From Theobroma cacao (lineage: Eukaryota; Streptophyta; Magnoliopsida; Malvales; Malvaceae): 64,000 nucleotides of DNA. Positions 35,991 through 46,789 of this stretch are shown one piece after another (the first letter of the stretch is position 1; each line of letters starts with the position of its first letter). Where the stretch lies: NCBI RefSeq assembly GCF_000208745.1, contig NC_030858.1, positions 26,489,734 through 26,553,733 on the forward strand, written 5' to 3'. Under the pieces are notes generated by a model. It was not told where the DNA came from, searched no databases, and saw only the letters and a list, made by a program, of their open reading frames with translations. Both the position numbers and the translations under genes were made by a program.

Positions 35991-37698
35991 TGTTGTTGAT
36001 TTAGTACACACAAGTATACATATCGAACAAATAATATAAACAGTAAGTCCATAATCATATCCCATAGGGATTTACTCCTAATTTTTCACTAAGTACTAAA
36101 ATTACGACAAAGTAACTAGAAAATCAATTAAAACTAAATTCAATCAAACAAAAAACTAATTAACAGAAACTAAAAATTCATTAAAGGAAGACAATGGACT
36201 AAAACTCAGGATTATAGGTTTATTTAACATTTCATCTAACATCTGTTTCTCTCATTATTTACAATCATGGGCGGTTTTGCTAACATAGAATCCAAAACTA
36301 TGCACAAGTTTTTTGTCAAGATGCTTGCACAAATATCTAACTTAATTGGTTTACTAAATGTCTATAGCAATCAATTACATAAGGTTCATAAGCTAGTGCT
36401 CTGATTTGGCTATGTATGGCATTTAGGCATATGTTTATCCTAATTGCGAATTAGATCACCTAATCTCTAAGTGACATGAATATACACTATTCAAACTTTA
36501 GTACAATCTAAATTTACTCTGTTGAGTCTCATTCAGATTAACAAATCATTTAATTGCTGGCCAGACAATTAAAAGCATTACGAACAAATTTGAATAAATA
36601 TAATCATACCCATTCATAATAAATAAAAGAGAAACAAATACACAGATTATGTGTTGAAATACACCACAATCCTAGAAAAATAATTTAGCTCATAATATCT
36701 AATAAAAACATTATCCAAAGAAAATTAGCTATTAATCCAAGTCAAAGAAATTAAAAGAAGAACAAAAGTAAGAGAGAAACTAATAATTGAAAATTTTTTA
36801 TCTCAATTCTCTCTCAAATTCTCTTTCATTCGTGTTTTGTTTTTTACTCTTCTTCTCCAAACCGTCTTCTTTTGAAAGCCTTTGAAAAAGTTCCCTTAAA
36901 TAGTCCATAAAGCCTTAGTTTACAAAAATCCCGAAACAATTTTATTTTTGTAAGTACATCTGGCATCGCGGCCTTATCTTCCTTGGTGCCACGGTGCCGT
37001 AGTCTCGAGATGAAGTACGACGCCCAATTGCCTTATGGGGCCATGACGCTACTTTCTTTAACATCGCGACCCTCTACTCGCAAGTGAAGTATTGGAGCAC
37101 CACTTCCACCAATGTTGCAACCCCACTTCTCTAGCACCACGACGATGTACTCTCTAGTTTTTGTATGGGGTGCTGGTGCATCTTGGTGTCGCAGCTTTGA
37201 GTAACTCAAGGCCGCGACCTTCACTTCCTTATGTTGCCTTATGCATAACTACAACAATCTAACCTCTTCCAATTTGTTTTTTACCTCAATTTGATCTGAA
37301 CTGAGTAAAATGGTAAACGTAAAAGTTATATCCCAATCTCTTAGCTTTCCAATGACTTAAGAATCATGTCAACTGGACTTCTATAGATCAAGTTATCTTC
37401 AAAATATTACAAATACGAATAAAGCCATCATCTTATTTGCACGGATTTTCATCAAACTAAGACTTTTTCATCGAACTTCCTACAAGAGCAATAAAATAAA
37501 TCAATAATAACTAGACTTAAAGTAATTTAAAGTAAAATAACATAAAATTAAACTAACATACTTAAATTAACTAATCAACATGTTTAAACTAAATTAGGTA
37601 AATAACTAAAATACTTAAATGTCAAATATAAAATATGAAAAACTTAACTATTCAAACCTTAAAATATTACAAAATAATTCTAAATAATAGAGTTATCA
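35991..37698 (-). repeat. Athila 5' LTR (right)
   Basis: This 1708-bp LTR starts TGTTGTTGATTTAG and ends AGAGTTATCA. It is collinear with 21150-22810 plus 24388-24434. The last approximately 27 bp form a dyad (ATAATTCTAAATAATAGAGTTAT) found at the same end of every family member in the window. Confidence 0.85.
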
Positions 37699-37703
37699 TC
37701 AAC

Positions 37704-39122
37704 CACTGTAGCAGATGCTCCCAACTTCCTTCTCTTTCTTCCTTAGACCAAAATCCAAAAGGGAGGAAGAAACCAAAATCCAAGAGGGACATATTGAAAT
37801 TTTTTGGGTTTTTCTGATAATAATTTTGCTGGTTTTTTTTTAAGGTAAATTACACTTTGCCTTTTTAAGTTTTGATTATAATTCAATTTTGGCCTATTAG
37901 AATTAACTAGACATAAAAATCTTGCGGTTAAAGCTTTAGTGTTTTTATGATGTGGCATAAATTTTATGTCTATTTAACCCTTGCCTCTTTTCCTATTTTC
38001 TCCCTTTTTTTTTCTTTTTCTCTCTCTTATTCTCGTTTTAGTTTCTATTTAAGACCTCTTTCAACAGCCGGCCACCTTTTCCAGAATCGGACATGTGGCC
38101 ACTGCCAGCGTCGCCGCCTCCCGTCACTGGATGGCCATCGGCCACCACTCACCGAATCCAAAAAAAATCCAAAAGATCCCCTCGAACCTCTTTTTCAATC
38201 TATTAATTGGTAATTGGGTGGTATAAGACAAAAAGGTAGGATGAGAATGCGGAATATCAGTCTCAACCCAAGTAAAAGAAAACTTTAAAGGTTGGGAAAG
38301 GATTATTACATGAATACAATCTCCAGAATCTTCAAATGTGCAGTCAAGTTTATCAACCCCCAATAGAGGGCCCCTTTTGTCTCACCTGATTTAAAGCCTT
38401 GGAAAAAGTCCTTTATCTGCACTAATTTTTAGAAAAGGAAAGATGCGAAGGCCAAGGTCAAGCAGACGTACAGTGACCTCATAGCATCTCTTTAGGTAAC
38501 AAAGTAAATTGATGTACTTTTTTCATGACAGTGTGAACATGCTTGGTTCCCCATTACCTGGTGGTGATTGCAATTGATGAATTTCTTTTCATCGAGGTAG
38601 AGATAGAGTAAGTGTTTTGCCATTATTGTTTGTCAGTTTATGTTTGCAGTCGGCTGTTTTACTGACCAAATCTAGACAAAAATGCTGTTTTTTCTCTGAA
38701 AAACAAGTAATCATATTATGAATGCTCAAGCAATATGTCCCAGAAAAACTAACAAAGGAACAAAAATGATGCTTATAAAGCTGCATCTAAACCACGATTC
38801 AGAACTTTTTAGACTTCTACACTAGTAACACACACACACAAAATGAACACTTGGCTCCAGTACACGTTGATGGCATATTTCCTTAATGGTACGTGTCTTC
38901 TTGGGACAGAGATCCAAAGGAAAGAACTTCTTCTTATAAGCTTCTCGAAGCGTGATTTTTGCTTCTTGAAAATCACCGATTTTTGTTCTGTGGCTTGTGC
39001 TGCTGATTTACTGAAAGGGAAAAATACTTGGAAGATGAACATGTTCCCGTTGTGCTGTGGGTGGGTTTTATTGGTGCTGAGTATAAATTTTTCTTGAATT
39101 CAAATTTTGTTAGGTAGTGTTG
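37704..39122. other. Intergenic DNA between the Athila element and FAD2
   Basis: No confident gene. A GC-rich patch (38065-38155) and a possible orphan terminal exon (38433-38495, plus) stand out; a short (AC)n run is at about 38824-38839. The short ORFs on both strands show no domain. Confidence 0.45.
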
Positions 39123-39264
39123 CCTTGGCTAAGAGATGGCCGAGAGCAAGAATCAATTCTCTTTCGGTAGAGAGAAGATTGAGATGGGATAGAAGCCTTG
39201 GCTACGAGATGGCCGAGGGCAAGAATCATTTCTCCTTAGAGAGAAGCCTGAGATGGGATAGAAG
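39123..39264. repeat. Two-copy tandem repeat, about 73 bp unit
   Basis: The blocks starting CCTTGGCTAAGAGATGGCCG (39123) and CCTTGGCTACGAGATGGCCG (39196) are near-identical and each ends GAGATGGGATAGAAG. The encoded repeats (RLRWDRS, SLRWDRS) are probably incidental. It lies about 0.5 kb beyond the FAD2 stop codon. Confidence 0.85.
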
Positions 39265-39682
39265 CAAACGGTTGTCAAGTATAGAATAGACATAAAGGAC
39301 ATTTATACGAATAGAATTAAAATGAATCTAATGTGAATTGGAATTTTACTTTAGGTTTTAGGGAGTTTTAAGGGCGTAGGGGTTTGCGATGAAGGGTATA
39401 GGATATTATCATAACCAAATAAAAAAGGTTTTTATAGAAATTGAAATAACGATTGACATGTAAAACATAACTAATACCAGTGCTCAGAGGGAAAAGAAAA
39501 AGTCCAATAAAAAGCACAGCATGATTGGTATTAGTGCTCAAAGAGAAGATAATAAGGATGAAAGCTCAACATCAGCTACATTAGTGAGTTGTTGAGGTTC
39601 ATTAACAGAGCACATTCATTCCATAAATCTCAACAACGCATATAAGCATGAGACTAGCAGGCAACATGTTTTCTACCATCTT
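39265..39682. other. FAD2 3' flank
   Basis: AT-rich non-coding DNA between the tandem repeat and the probable FAD2 poly(A) region. TAAGTGCTCA-like short repeats are visible near 39480 and 39535, but no feature was recognised. Confidence 0.4.
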
Positions 39683-39688
39683 TTTATT
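39683..39688 (-). terminator. Candidate FAD2 polyadenylation signal
   Basis: AATAAA on the minus strand about 65 nt after the stop codon (39753-39751), a plausible distance for a short plant 3' UTR. No transcript data are available to confirm it. Confidence 0.4.
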
Positions 39689-39750
39689 AATGCCCTACTG
39701 CCACGTGCATAGTTTTCATTAGACCTCATCTGACTGGGTGACAGCTGGTA

Positions 39751-40902
39751 TTAGAACTTGTTCCGATACCAGAAAACACCCTTGCTGCCAGCATCCTCAT
39801 CAGGTTCAACATAAAGACACTCTTTGGCCTCCCTCCACATAGCCTTGTAAACTGGAGTGCCATCAAAACGATAATACTTGCCCAGTATGGGTTTGATTGC
39901 TTTAGTGGCCTCCATTGCATGATAATGTGGCATTGTTGAGAAGAGATGGTGAGCCACATGTGTATCTGTGATGTTATGAAACACTTTATTCAACACCCCA
40001 TAATCTCTATCCACAGTTGCCAGAGCTCCCCTTAGCCAATCCCATTCAGATGAGTCATAATGTGGCAATGCTGGGTGCGTATGTTGCAAGTATGTGATCA
40101 AAACAAGAAACCCGTTCACTATGAGCAGCGGTACCCCATAGATGCATACAAGCCAAGCCAACCCTTTTGTTGCAGCAATGTTATAGAGCACATAAGTTGC
40201 TGCCAATATACCAGCATCGGAGATGTAAATTTGAAGCCTATCTCGATTGGAGTAGATGGGCCCATGGGGATCAAAGTGGCAAGCAAAACGATCGTAGTTT
40301 CGGCCTGAAACATTGAAGGCTAAGTACAGGGGCCACCCAAGGGTCAGTGTGATTGCAAGGGACACAACTCGGCCTAGTGGATTGTTTAGGTATCTTGTAT
40401 ACCATGATACTCTAGACTTGGGTTTAGGCACAAACACTTCATCTCGCTCCATGGAACCTGTGTTAGAGTGGTGGCGGCGATGACTATATTTCCATGAGAA
40501 GTATGGAACTAAAAGGGCAGAGTGGAGAATCAGCCCGACTGTGTCGTCAACCCATTGGTAGTCACTGAAAGCGTGGTGACCACACTCGTGAGCAATTACC
40601 CAAACACCTGTTAGGATGCAGCCTTGGAGAACCCAGAATATAGGCCAAGCAATGTAGGAAAGGGAGTAAGGGAGGAGATGAAAGTAAGATGTGGCAATGT
40701 GGTAGAAGAGAAAGACCAAGCACAGGTCGCAAACAACAAAGGAGAATGAACGAAGGATGGAGCGCTGAAAACAATGGGGAGGAACAGCATTTTTTATCTG
40801 ACTTAGAGTGAATGGAGGCTTCTCATAGGGCACTCGATGGAGGGGACTTTCCTTTTCTTCATTCTTGTTGCTGGGGTCAGGCATCCTTCCACCGGCATCC
40901 AC
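39751..40902 (-). CDS. FAD2: ER omega-6 (delta-12) oleate desaturase, FAD2
   Basis: It converts oleate to linoleate on phosphatidylcholine at the ER, using cytochrome b5. The 383-codon frame has the usual FAD2 length. Three di-iron histidine boxes are intact: HECGHH (105-110), HRRHH (141-145) and HVAHH (315-319). Hydrophobic segments lie near residues 55-100, 180-200 and 225-270. The C-terminus YRNKF resembles the aromatic-rich ER retention signal. FAD2 coding regions usually lie in one exon, as here. The chosen 5' limit is where homology begins (GTG for the expected Met, then DAGGRMP versus the usual GAGGRM). The first in-frame ATG is codon 7 (40884-40882), giving 377 residues; the first ATG on the exon (40898-40896) is out of frame. 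An acyl hydroxylase or acetylenase relative is less likely, given the standard residues next to the boxes. Confidence 0.93.
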   Translation of the reverse strand: MDAGGRMPDPSNKNEEKESPLHRVPYEKPPFTLSQIKNAVPPHCFQRSILRSFSFVVCDLCLVFLFYHIATSYFHLLPYSLSYIAWPIFWVLQGCILTGVWVIAHECGHHAFSDYQWVDDTVGLILHSALLVPYFSWKYSHRRHHSNTGSMERDEVFVPKPKSRVSWYTRYLNNPLGRVVSLAITLTLGWPLYLAFNVSGRNYDRFACHFDPHGPIYSNRDRLQIYISDAGILAATYVLYNIAATKGLAWLVCIYGVPLLIVNGFLVLITYLQHTHPALPHYDSSEWDWLRGALATVDRDYGVLNKVFHNITDTHVAHHLFSTMPHYHAMEATKAIKPILGKYYRFDGTPVYKAMWREAKECLYVEPDEDAGSKGVFWYRNKF

Positions 40903-42448
40903 TGTTACGAGTTCCTTCTGTGCGAACCCTGGAAACGTGAAGCCGGATCAGTTCCAATTCTTATAACTGAAAAAATACACTTCAAACAGAAATAATAAGA
41001 AGTAATTATTTATTCAAAGGTTTTATAAGCAGATAAAATCCAAACAATGTGCATATTAACAGTTAAGTTCATAATTAAAGAGGAAAAAAAATGTACTGAA
41101 GCAGCAAAAATACTAACAAAGAAAGTGATTGTCAAATGTTGAAAGAGAACATAAGAACTAAACTAGGGAGCTTTCTAACAGAAAAAATGCTAACCAAACT
41201 CTAACAAATGTCGGAAAAAACAAGCAGTGTGAAATGTTGACAAAGAACAAGAATTAAATAAGGGAGCTCTGCAATAGAAATAAAAACCAGGAAGACATTG
41301 TCAAGCAGCATCAGAAAGTCCAACCTACGAGGGGTCCACCACAATCACTACAGCACTTTGTGGGGCTAAAACAAATGTGACAGGTGAATGCAAAAAACAC
41401 TACGGTCTTCGAGCAGATACTTCGGGGTCCAGCAATTTAACTCTATCCCAACAGAGGCCTGCACTTCATGATCCTTACCATTGATGCTTAAACTTGCTGA
41501 CCACCCATCAAACCTTTATGGAATCCATAAAATGGCGGAAAACGACAAATGCCTTTGAAAGTGAAATTAATGTATGTGGAGAGAAATAGGTTCTCAAGTG
41601 CCGACCAAAAATAAATATGAAACTTTTATGTTTAACTTTCCTGCTTCAATCAAACAAAAGTGTGAGACTCGAAAATGTACAAAATCCATATTTAGAATTG
41701 AAATTCTGAAAATAAGTTGAAAGGCTCATATGAAAATATGAGAAAAATCTCAAATTCATGCCCATTACTGTAGCTTAATGAGCTAAAAAGAACCATTTAA
41801 TTGGAAAAAATAAAATTTGCCCTGAGATGCATACAATTGGCTTGTTAGATACAACAGTAAATTTGAAGAAATTAAGTTTCGTGTTGGAAAGCACCTTTCT
41901 GTTGCCAATACCATGTCTGGTTGTCTTTGGCATGTTTTCACCTTTCTCATTAAAAAAAGCATTCCCAAAAAATAGAATGAGAAAGAATTGCATGAAAAAG
42001 CCAAAAATACCACTACCCTTTCCATAAGGCCAAAAATCTTTCATCTAAAGATGGTTGACTGTAACCAGGTACCTGAAATGCTGGCAGGTAACTTTAATGC
42101 ATGCACGCATCCCATCAAATTTAATATAAACAAAGCAGGAATTGTGGCCTAGAAAATGTAAAAAGAATGAGAAAAATAAAACAAGTTATTGGATTTTATT
42201 TTCAGAGGGGAAAAAACGATGGAGCTCCATATATAGTATCTGGGATCAGAACAAAAAAAGGGTCATAAAATATTTGGCAGAATTGTTAGCAAAGACAACG
42301 CCTTGAAGCATAGAATATTAGATGCAAACGATAAATTTTGATCTTAAAAAAGAGTCATAATGCATTGCATGGTATCTTCTTCTTGTTTTTCCATCTCCTA
42401 GCACTTTTCACTGTCATAAAATATGGGTAGAGAATCAGCATATTCAGC

Positions 42449-42469
42449 TTCTTCTTCTTCTTCTTCTCG
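42449..42469. repeat. (CTT)n/(GAA)n microsatellite in the FAD2 intron
   Basis: Six to seven consecutive CTT triplets on the plus strand (GAA on the coding strand). A potentially polymorphic marker inside the predicted leader intron. Confidence 0.85.
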
Positions 42470-42785
42470 TTGGTTTAATTTCTCGCTTGTCCATTTTCTT
42501 GGTGAAAAGATGGAAAGTTTGGTAGTCAAACGCAAAACAATATGTCCAAAAATCAGTTACTAAGTCTCAGATAGCAAAACCCCCTCCAGTAATTAGTAAA
42601 CATAAAACAAAATGTGTATACTTCAACGGTCATGTAACAAACCACCATGACACTCAAGTACAAATATATCATTAGAAATATTATTCACCAAACGCATTAT
42701 TAGAAAAAATAATGAAAACTGCTAAATGAAATCTAAAGACTACTCTTCAGTTATCAATCCAGAATAACAAGAGAAACAACCCATA

Positions 42786-42803
42786 AAAAAAAAAAAAAAA
42801 AAA
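42786..42803. repeat. Poly-A/T run in the FAD2 intron
   Basis: About 18 consecutive A on the plus strand (T on the transcribed strand), about 120 bp inside the predicted donor site. Confidence 0.9.
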
Positions 42804-42920
42804 GACAGAAACTGCAAACGATGTTACAGCATGAAACATTTTTAAACAAGAAGAGAAGCAAAACCCAACAATCATTTATAAATTCAACATAGAATGGAAA
42901 AGCATTAAAAGACAAAGTAC

Positions 42921-43080
42921 CTTAGAAAGAGAAAAAGCGCTTAATCCTTCTTAGCTTCGTTTCTTTCTTTCCCTTTCTATGGAGAAAATGAGTTGTTTTT
43001 CGAGTGGTTGTTGGAGGGCTGGGTTTGGGTTTTAATTCATCACCCTCGATTGAAACAAAGCGAAGGAGTTTGCCTGCATT
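42921..43080 (-). other. FAD2 5' UTR exon 1 (predicted; outer limit approximate)
   Basis: The region upstream of the donor is CT-rich on the minus strand (AGAAAGGGAAAGAAAG, TTTTTCTCTTTCTAAG), like plant leaders. A minimal upstream ORF (ATG AAT TAA) lies near 43035-43043. No clear TATA box was found; TTAAAT at about 43077-43082 is a weak candidate. The transcription start is not visible from sequence. Confidence 0.5.
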
Positions 43081-43957
43081 TAAGCACTCTGTTTCGAAGT
43101 TGCAGCTTTCATGGTGGTGGGTCCCACTAGATTACGCTGGTCTCTAACCATCTGCCTTCTCCCCGAGACGTGTGTACAGGCCGTGGCTTTAATTAATCTC
43201 CTGGCCTCAATTCCTGATTCGCTCTTCATTATCTTATCATCACCGTTACGGAGGCTCTAGATCTTGCTTGACCAGGTCACCGACCGCACCTGATCAAATT
43301 CGATGAAATCTACAAATCACCCTTGGCTTTTACTTTCGACCAATTATAATTCCCGAACCTATTTCCTTGACCTACCCTTCTCCGTCTCGAAAATTACCCA
43401 AGTGATATAGATTCTTACGTAGGGATAACTTGAAAATAAATTATACCATTTTTTTTTTGAATAGCAATCAATTATACCATATAACATACTTATAATGAAC
43501 TTTATATTGTGCCATGTAACATACTTATAATGAACTTTATACTCGGTAGGCAAATTTTAAATATTGACAAACATCAAATTATTTACAAACAAACAAACAA
43601 ATCACTATAACTGCAGTACTTGAATAGATTTATGTCAATCATTTAAACTCGTATACAGAATTTAAAATCTTTCACATTAGATTATGATAATGACTATAGT
43701 ATCATTTATAATTCTTATTTTTGGTAATTTTTATAAGATCAATGACGGTATTATGACTTGATAACGCACATTTATCACCAATTATTCAATTAATGAAAAG
43801 GAAGGAAATGTTTGTTGAATTGTTATGCACTAAATTCAGCATATATCATCATTTCCGGAGTGTTAGCAATTAGAGTTAAAATAATCAGGCAACAAACAAA
43901 CAAAATGAACATTGGTCAGTCAGAAATTCTCGGGACTTACCAAGGAAAGTTACATCA

Positions 43958-43974
43958 CACGTGACATTCACGTG
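43958..43974. promoter_or_regulatory. Twin G-boxes upstream of FAD2
   Basis: Two perfect CACGTG palindromes at 43958-43963 and 43969-43974, 11 bp apart centre to centre, which is one helical turn. They lie about 0.9 kb upstream of predicted exon 1. G-boxes bind bZIP and bHLH factors and are used in ABA- and seed-responsive lipid genes. Whether these act on FAD2 is inference. Confidence 0.5.
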
Positions 43975-44117
43975 TCTCCATTTCTGTTCGTTGTTAGAAT
44001 ATCTCCCCTACGTCGAGGGGATCTTCCCTTTGGTTTTGTCACCACAAACTTTTCTGATTTAAAATCAGAAATATTTTATTACTAGTCTTGTTTTTTTTGG
44101 TCAAACGGAATCAGATT

Positions 44118-44640
44118 TTTCTATATAAATGTTTTAATTTTTTACTGCTAGAAGAGCACCCGTGATATGCAGTGGATTTATAGAATTTCATAAGTAGTTA
44201 ATATTAAAAATTTATTATAAAATTTTTGAATGAATAGATATTAAAAACTATTTATTGGTATTAACAATATTAGTATTACAATTGTTGTAAACTGTTTAAA
44301 GAAAAAGAAATAAAGTAATGTAGTTGTTATGATGCAACTATAAAATTTGATGCTAAAAATTATACATAGTAATGTAAAGTATGATTATGCAAATTGTGTT
44401 AATTTTTAGTTTTAAAGTTGAGAACAAAAAAATATATAGTTATCAGTTATGAAGTGCTGTGGATTCACTAACTACATAAGAATAATAAATGTATGTTTGT
44501 ATTCAGCATTACTGGAAAGCAAAAAAGGATGTAATGAAGCATATTTGATTCTTAATATTTGAGATACATAGAAGTAACAGTTGTTACAAAAAATTTGTAC
44601 ATTACATCAATCATAAGATGATGATGTGCAAAAATTAAGA
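44118..44640. mobile_element. Possible Helitron 5' end (tentative)
   Basis: TCTATATAAATG at about 44118 is followed by AGAGCACCCGTGATATGCAG, which resembles the 5' end of plant Helitrons as I remember them (TC start, then a GCACCCGTGC-like block). No 3' CTRR hairpin end was identified, so the extent is arbitrary. It could be chance. Confidence 0.25.
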
Positions 44641-45690
44641 CCAAGCAATTTGGATAAGCTCCCCTCTACTTCTTTCATAATTTTTCAAGTTCAAGTTGCA
44701 CTTTCAATAGTTTAACCCATTAAACAAACCAAGAGTTCATGAAATTTATCAACTTATAATAAATCATCTTTATCGTGTCATCTAAGCAACCTTGAGTTTT
44801 CTCTCTTACCCACACTTAAAAAACTCAATTTTCACATAATTCCTTCTAATTGACAAATACAATAAGCTCTAAACTTTCTCAATCCTCTCCCACCTCACCT
44901 TTGTCAACATCATAAAGAGTACTCTTACTTGATAACTTGAATTGTTGACATCTTTGCTTCTACAGGCAAGTCTACCTTCTGAAATTAACTTGCAAAGTCA
45001 CTTATGGCATTTGACAACAAAAGTGATTCAAAAGATTCATTACTCAAAGAGATAATATCCATACAGCCAAATACTTTGGATTCTTTGCTAGCAACTTTGT
45101 CCATGGCACCAACAAATATCATTTGAAATTTTTTCGTATTAACAAATATATTTGAAACACGTTCCCCCACCATGTTGCTAACCTCTCCACAATGTTGTCG
45201 TTTAATTAGTTCAAAGAAACAATAATGAAAACTGAAAATTGTATTTGAAAAAGCTTTATAAACAATTAATAAAGAAATACATGTTAATCCATATCAATCC
45301 TATGTGGCAAACACACTTGTTTTAAAGTCTCATAATTTAAAGCAAAAGACACAAATGATTAAATTATAGACTTGAGATTCCAAAAATAACTTAATCATAC
45401 AACAAAATCATAAAACAAATTTCTCTCAATATTAACAAATAACAAAATAGCACAAATTCAATTGTTCTTCATTTCACTTCACATAATATTCATAATTCTC
45501 TTATGTTTTAAGTGTGTAACTATTGTTCCTTTTAATTCAATTTAAGAATTTGATGTGAAATCAAAAGAATTGGTCAACAATTGATTACATTAACAGCAAG
45601 ACATAAAATGAACTCGTTTTAGTAAAATAACAAACGATTAGAATTCTCTAAATGTTAGCTCAACAATTGAGCTTCCCTTTACACTATGAG
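44641..45690. other. Unassigned AT-rich intergenic DNA
   Basis: A 62-codon minus-strand ORF (44985-45173, with FQMIFVGAMDKVASKESKVF) has some resemblance to an OB-fold (RPA-like) fragment of the kind Helitrons carry, but too little to call. Nothing else was recognised. Confidence 0.35.
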
Positions 45691-45759
45691 TGGGCCTAAT
45701 GGTCAACCATGGGAGTATGGAAGAAAGTACATAATAGTAGAAACTGATATTGTTGCAAA

Positions 45760-46265
45760 AGATTTACCTTTCAATATTGGGCACAAGGTATATTGGACAA
45801 TTAAAAAGCTTAATTTTGATCTTCAAGTAGTCGGAGAAAAACGCCTTTTGTAACTCAATGAGATGGATGAATTTCGTCACGAAGCATATGAGAGTGCAAG
45901 AATTTACAAAGAAAATATGAAACGATGACATGATCAGAAAATCATAAGGAGAAGTTTTGAGCTTGGCCAACATGTTCTTCTATACAATTCTTGTTTGAGG
46001 TTATTTCTAGGAAAGTTGAAATCTTGTTGTCTGAAACTTTCATTGTGATGAAAGTATATCATCATAGAGCAATAGAGGTGGCTGATGATAAATCAACCTT
46101 CAAAGTGAATGGGCAATAATTAAAGAACTATTGGGGTGACGATTTTGATCGATAAAGGTCCTCAATCACACTTATTGATGCACTTTGAATCAGAGACAGT
46201 CAAGTCAAAGACTATAAATCAAGCACTTCTTGGGAGGCAACCCAAGCACTCTAACTTGGGTAGAC
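45760..46265 (+). pseudogene. Gypsy integrase C-terminal remnant
   Basis: Plus-strand translation shows HEAYESARIYKENMKR, DQKIIRRSFELGQHVLLYNS and CLRLFLGKLKS, the same region as 27701-28000 of the Athila element, but with several stops. Downstream it has GRQPKHSNLG-like residues as in Athila 3' regions. It is joined to an LTR fragment at about 46275, so the sequence between pol and the LTR has been deleted. Confidence 0.75.
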
Positions 46266-46274
46266 TTACACTTA

Positions 46275-46789
46275 TAAATCAAGCGTTGAGTAGGTGGTTT
46301 GATTTGCATATAGGGTAAATATACCCCTATAAGTTATATGTAGCCAGGATTAGAGTACGAACTTAATGAATCTTTCTTTAATTTAATTTTCATAGACACA
46401 CAGTAAGTTAATTGGGAGAGATATTTTTATGAAAAACTCGACAAAGACTTGTAAATAATTTAAGACTTTAGGTTATCAACTGAATCCATTAAGCTAAATT
46501 AAGAGAGAAAGACAATAATTAGATGAAATATTGAGGGACATCATAATCTTAGGTTTAAAAGTCAATCAAATAAAAAAAAGTAATTTTGCTAAGTAAATTT
46601 AGATTAGTTTTAGTTTTTTAAGTTAGATTTTATTTTGCTTTTAATTTTAGAGTTTGGATAAAATTAGGGTGTGTAATTTTAGTGATTAATAGTGAGAATT
46701 AACTCAATTCCCTGTGGGATTGACACTCTACTTATCATTATATTATCTTTGCGATAAGTATACTTGCATGGGTAGTAAATTGAATAACA
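46275..46789 (+). repeat. Truncated Athila-family LTR
   Basis: Collinear with about 23870-24380 of the solo LTR (GTAGGTGGTTTGATTTGCAT at the start, ATACTTGCATGGGTAG near the end). It keeps only the last third of an LTR, in the same orientation as the adjacent integrase remnant, so both come from one deleted plus-strand element. Confidence 0.75.

Larger units (their letters stand above)
21150..37698 (-). mobile_element. Athila-type Ty3/Gypsy LTR retrotransposon (degenerate)
   Basis: The LTRs are 21150-24434 (left, swollen by a nested solo LTR) and 35991-37698 (right, 1708 bp), with a target duplication CCAAC/TCAAC at 21145-21149 and 37699-37703 (one mismatch). Minus-strand order is LTR, TGGCACCA primer site, gag, protease, RT, RNase H, integrase, an accessory ORF and LTR. 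Integrase after RNase H is the Gypsy order. The primer site resembles the TGGCGCCGTTGCC type used by Athila/Tat elements, and an ORF lies between integrase and the 3' LTR as in Athila. A LARD-family solo LTR (29085-31991) splits pol between RNase H and integrase. Many stops and frameshifts are present. Confidence 0.85.
40929..42920 (-). other. FAD2 5' UTR intron (predicted)
   Basis: Plant FAD2 genes carry a long intron in the 5' UTR just before the start codon, often boosting expression. Here the minus strand offers a donor CTAAG|GTACTTTGTC (42921/42920) and an acceptor TTTCCAG|GGTTCG (40929/40928), about 2.0 kb apart. A second acceptor, GCACAG at 40920-40918, is possible. The interval is AT-rich with no large ORF. 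It holds a (GAA)n run at about 42449-42469 and a poly-A/T run at 42786-42803. Confidence 0.65.

Noticed and set aside
38843..39097. 84-codon plus-strand ORF with hydrophobic end near FAD2
   Set aside because: No domain, no splice context, overlapped by an opposite ORF of similar length; probably chance.
39751..40902. FAD2 as a retroposed or dead pseudogene
   Set aside because: The frame is open throughout with all histidine boxes and the ER signal, and a leader intron with splice sites appears to be present, so it is not a processed copy. Only the start codon is abnormal.
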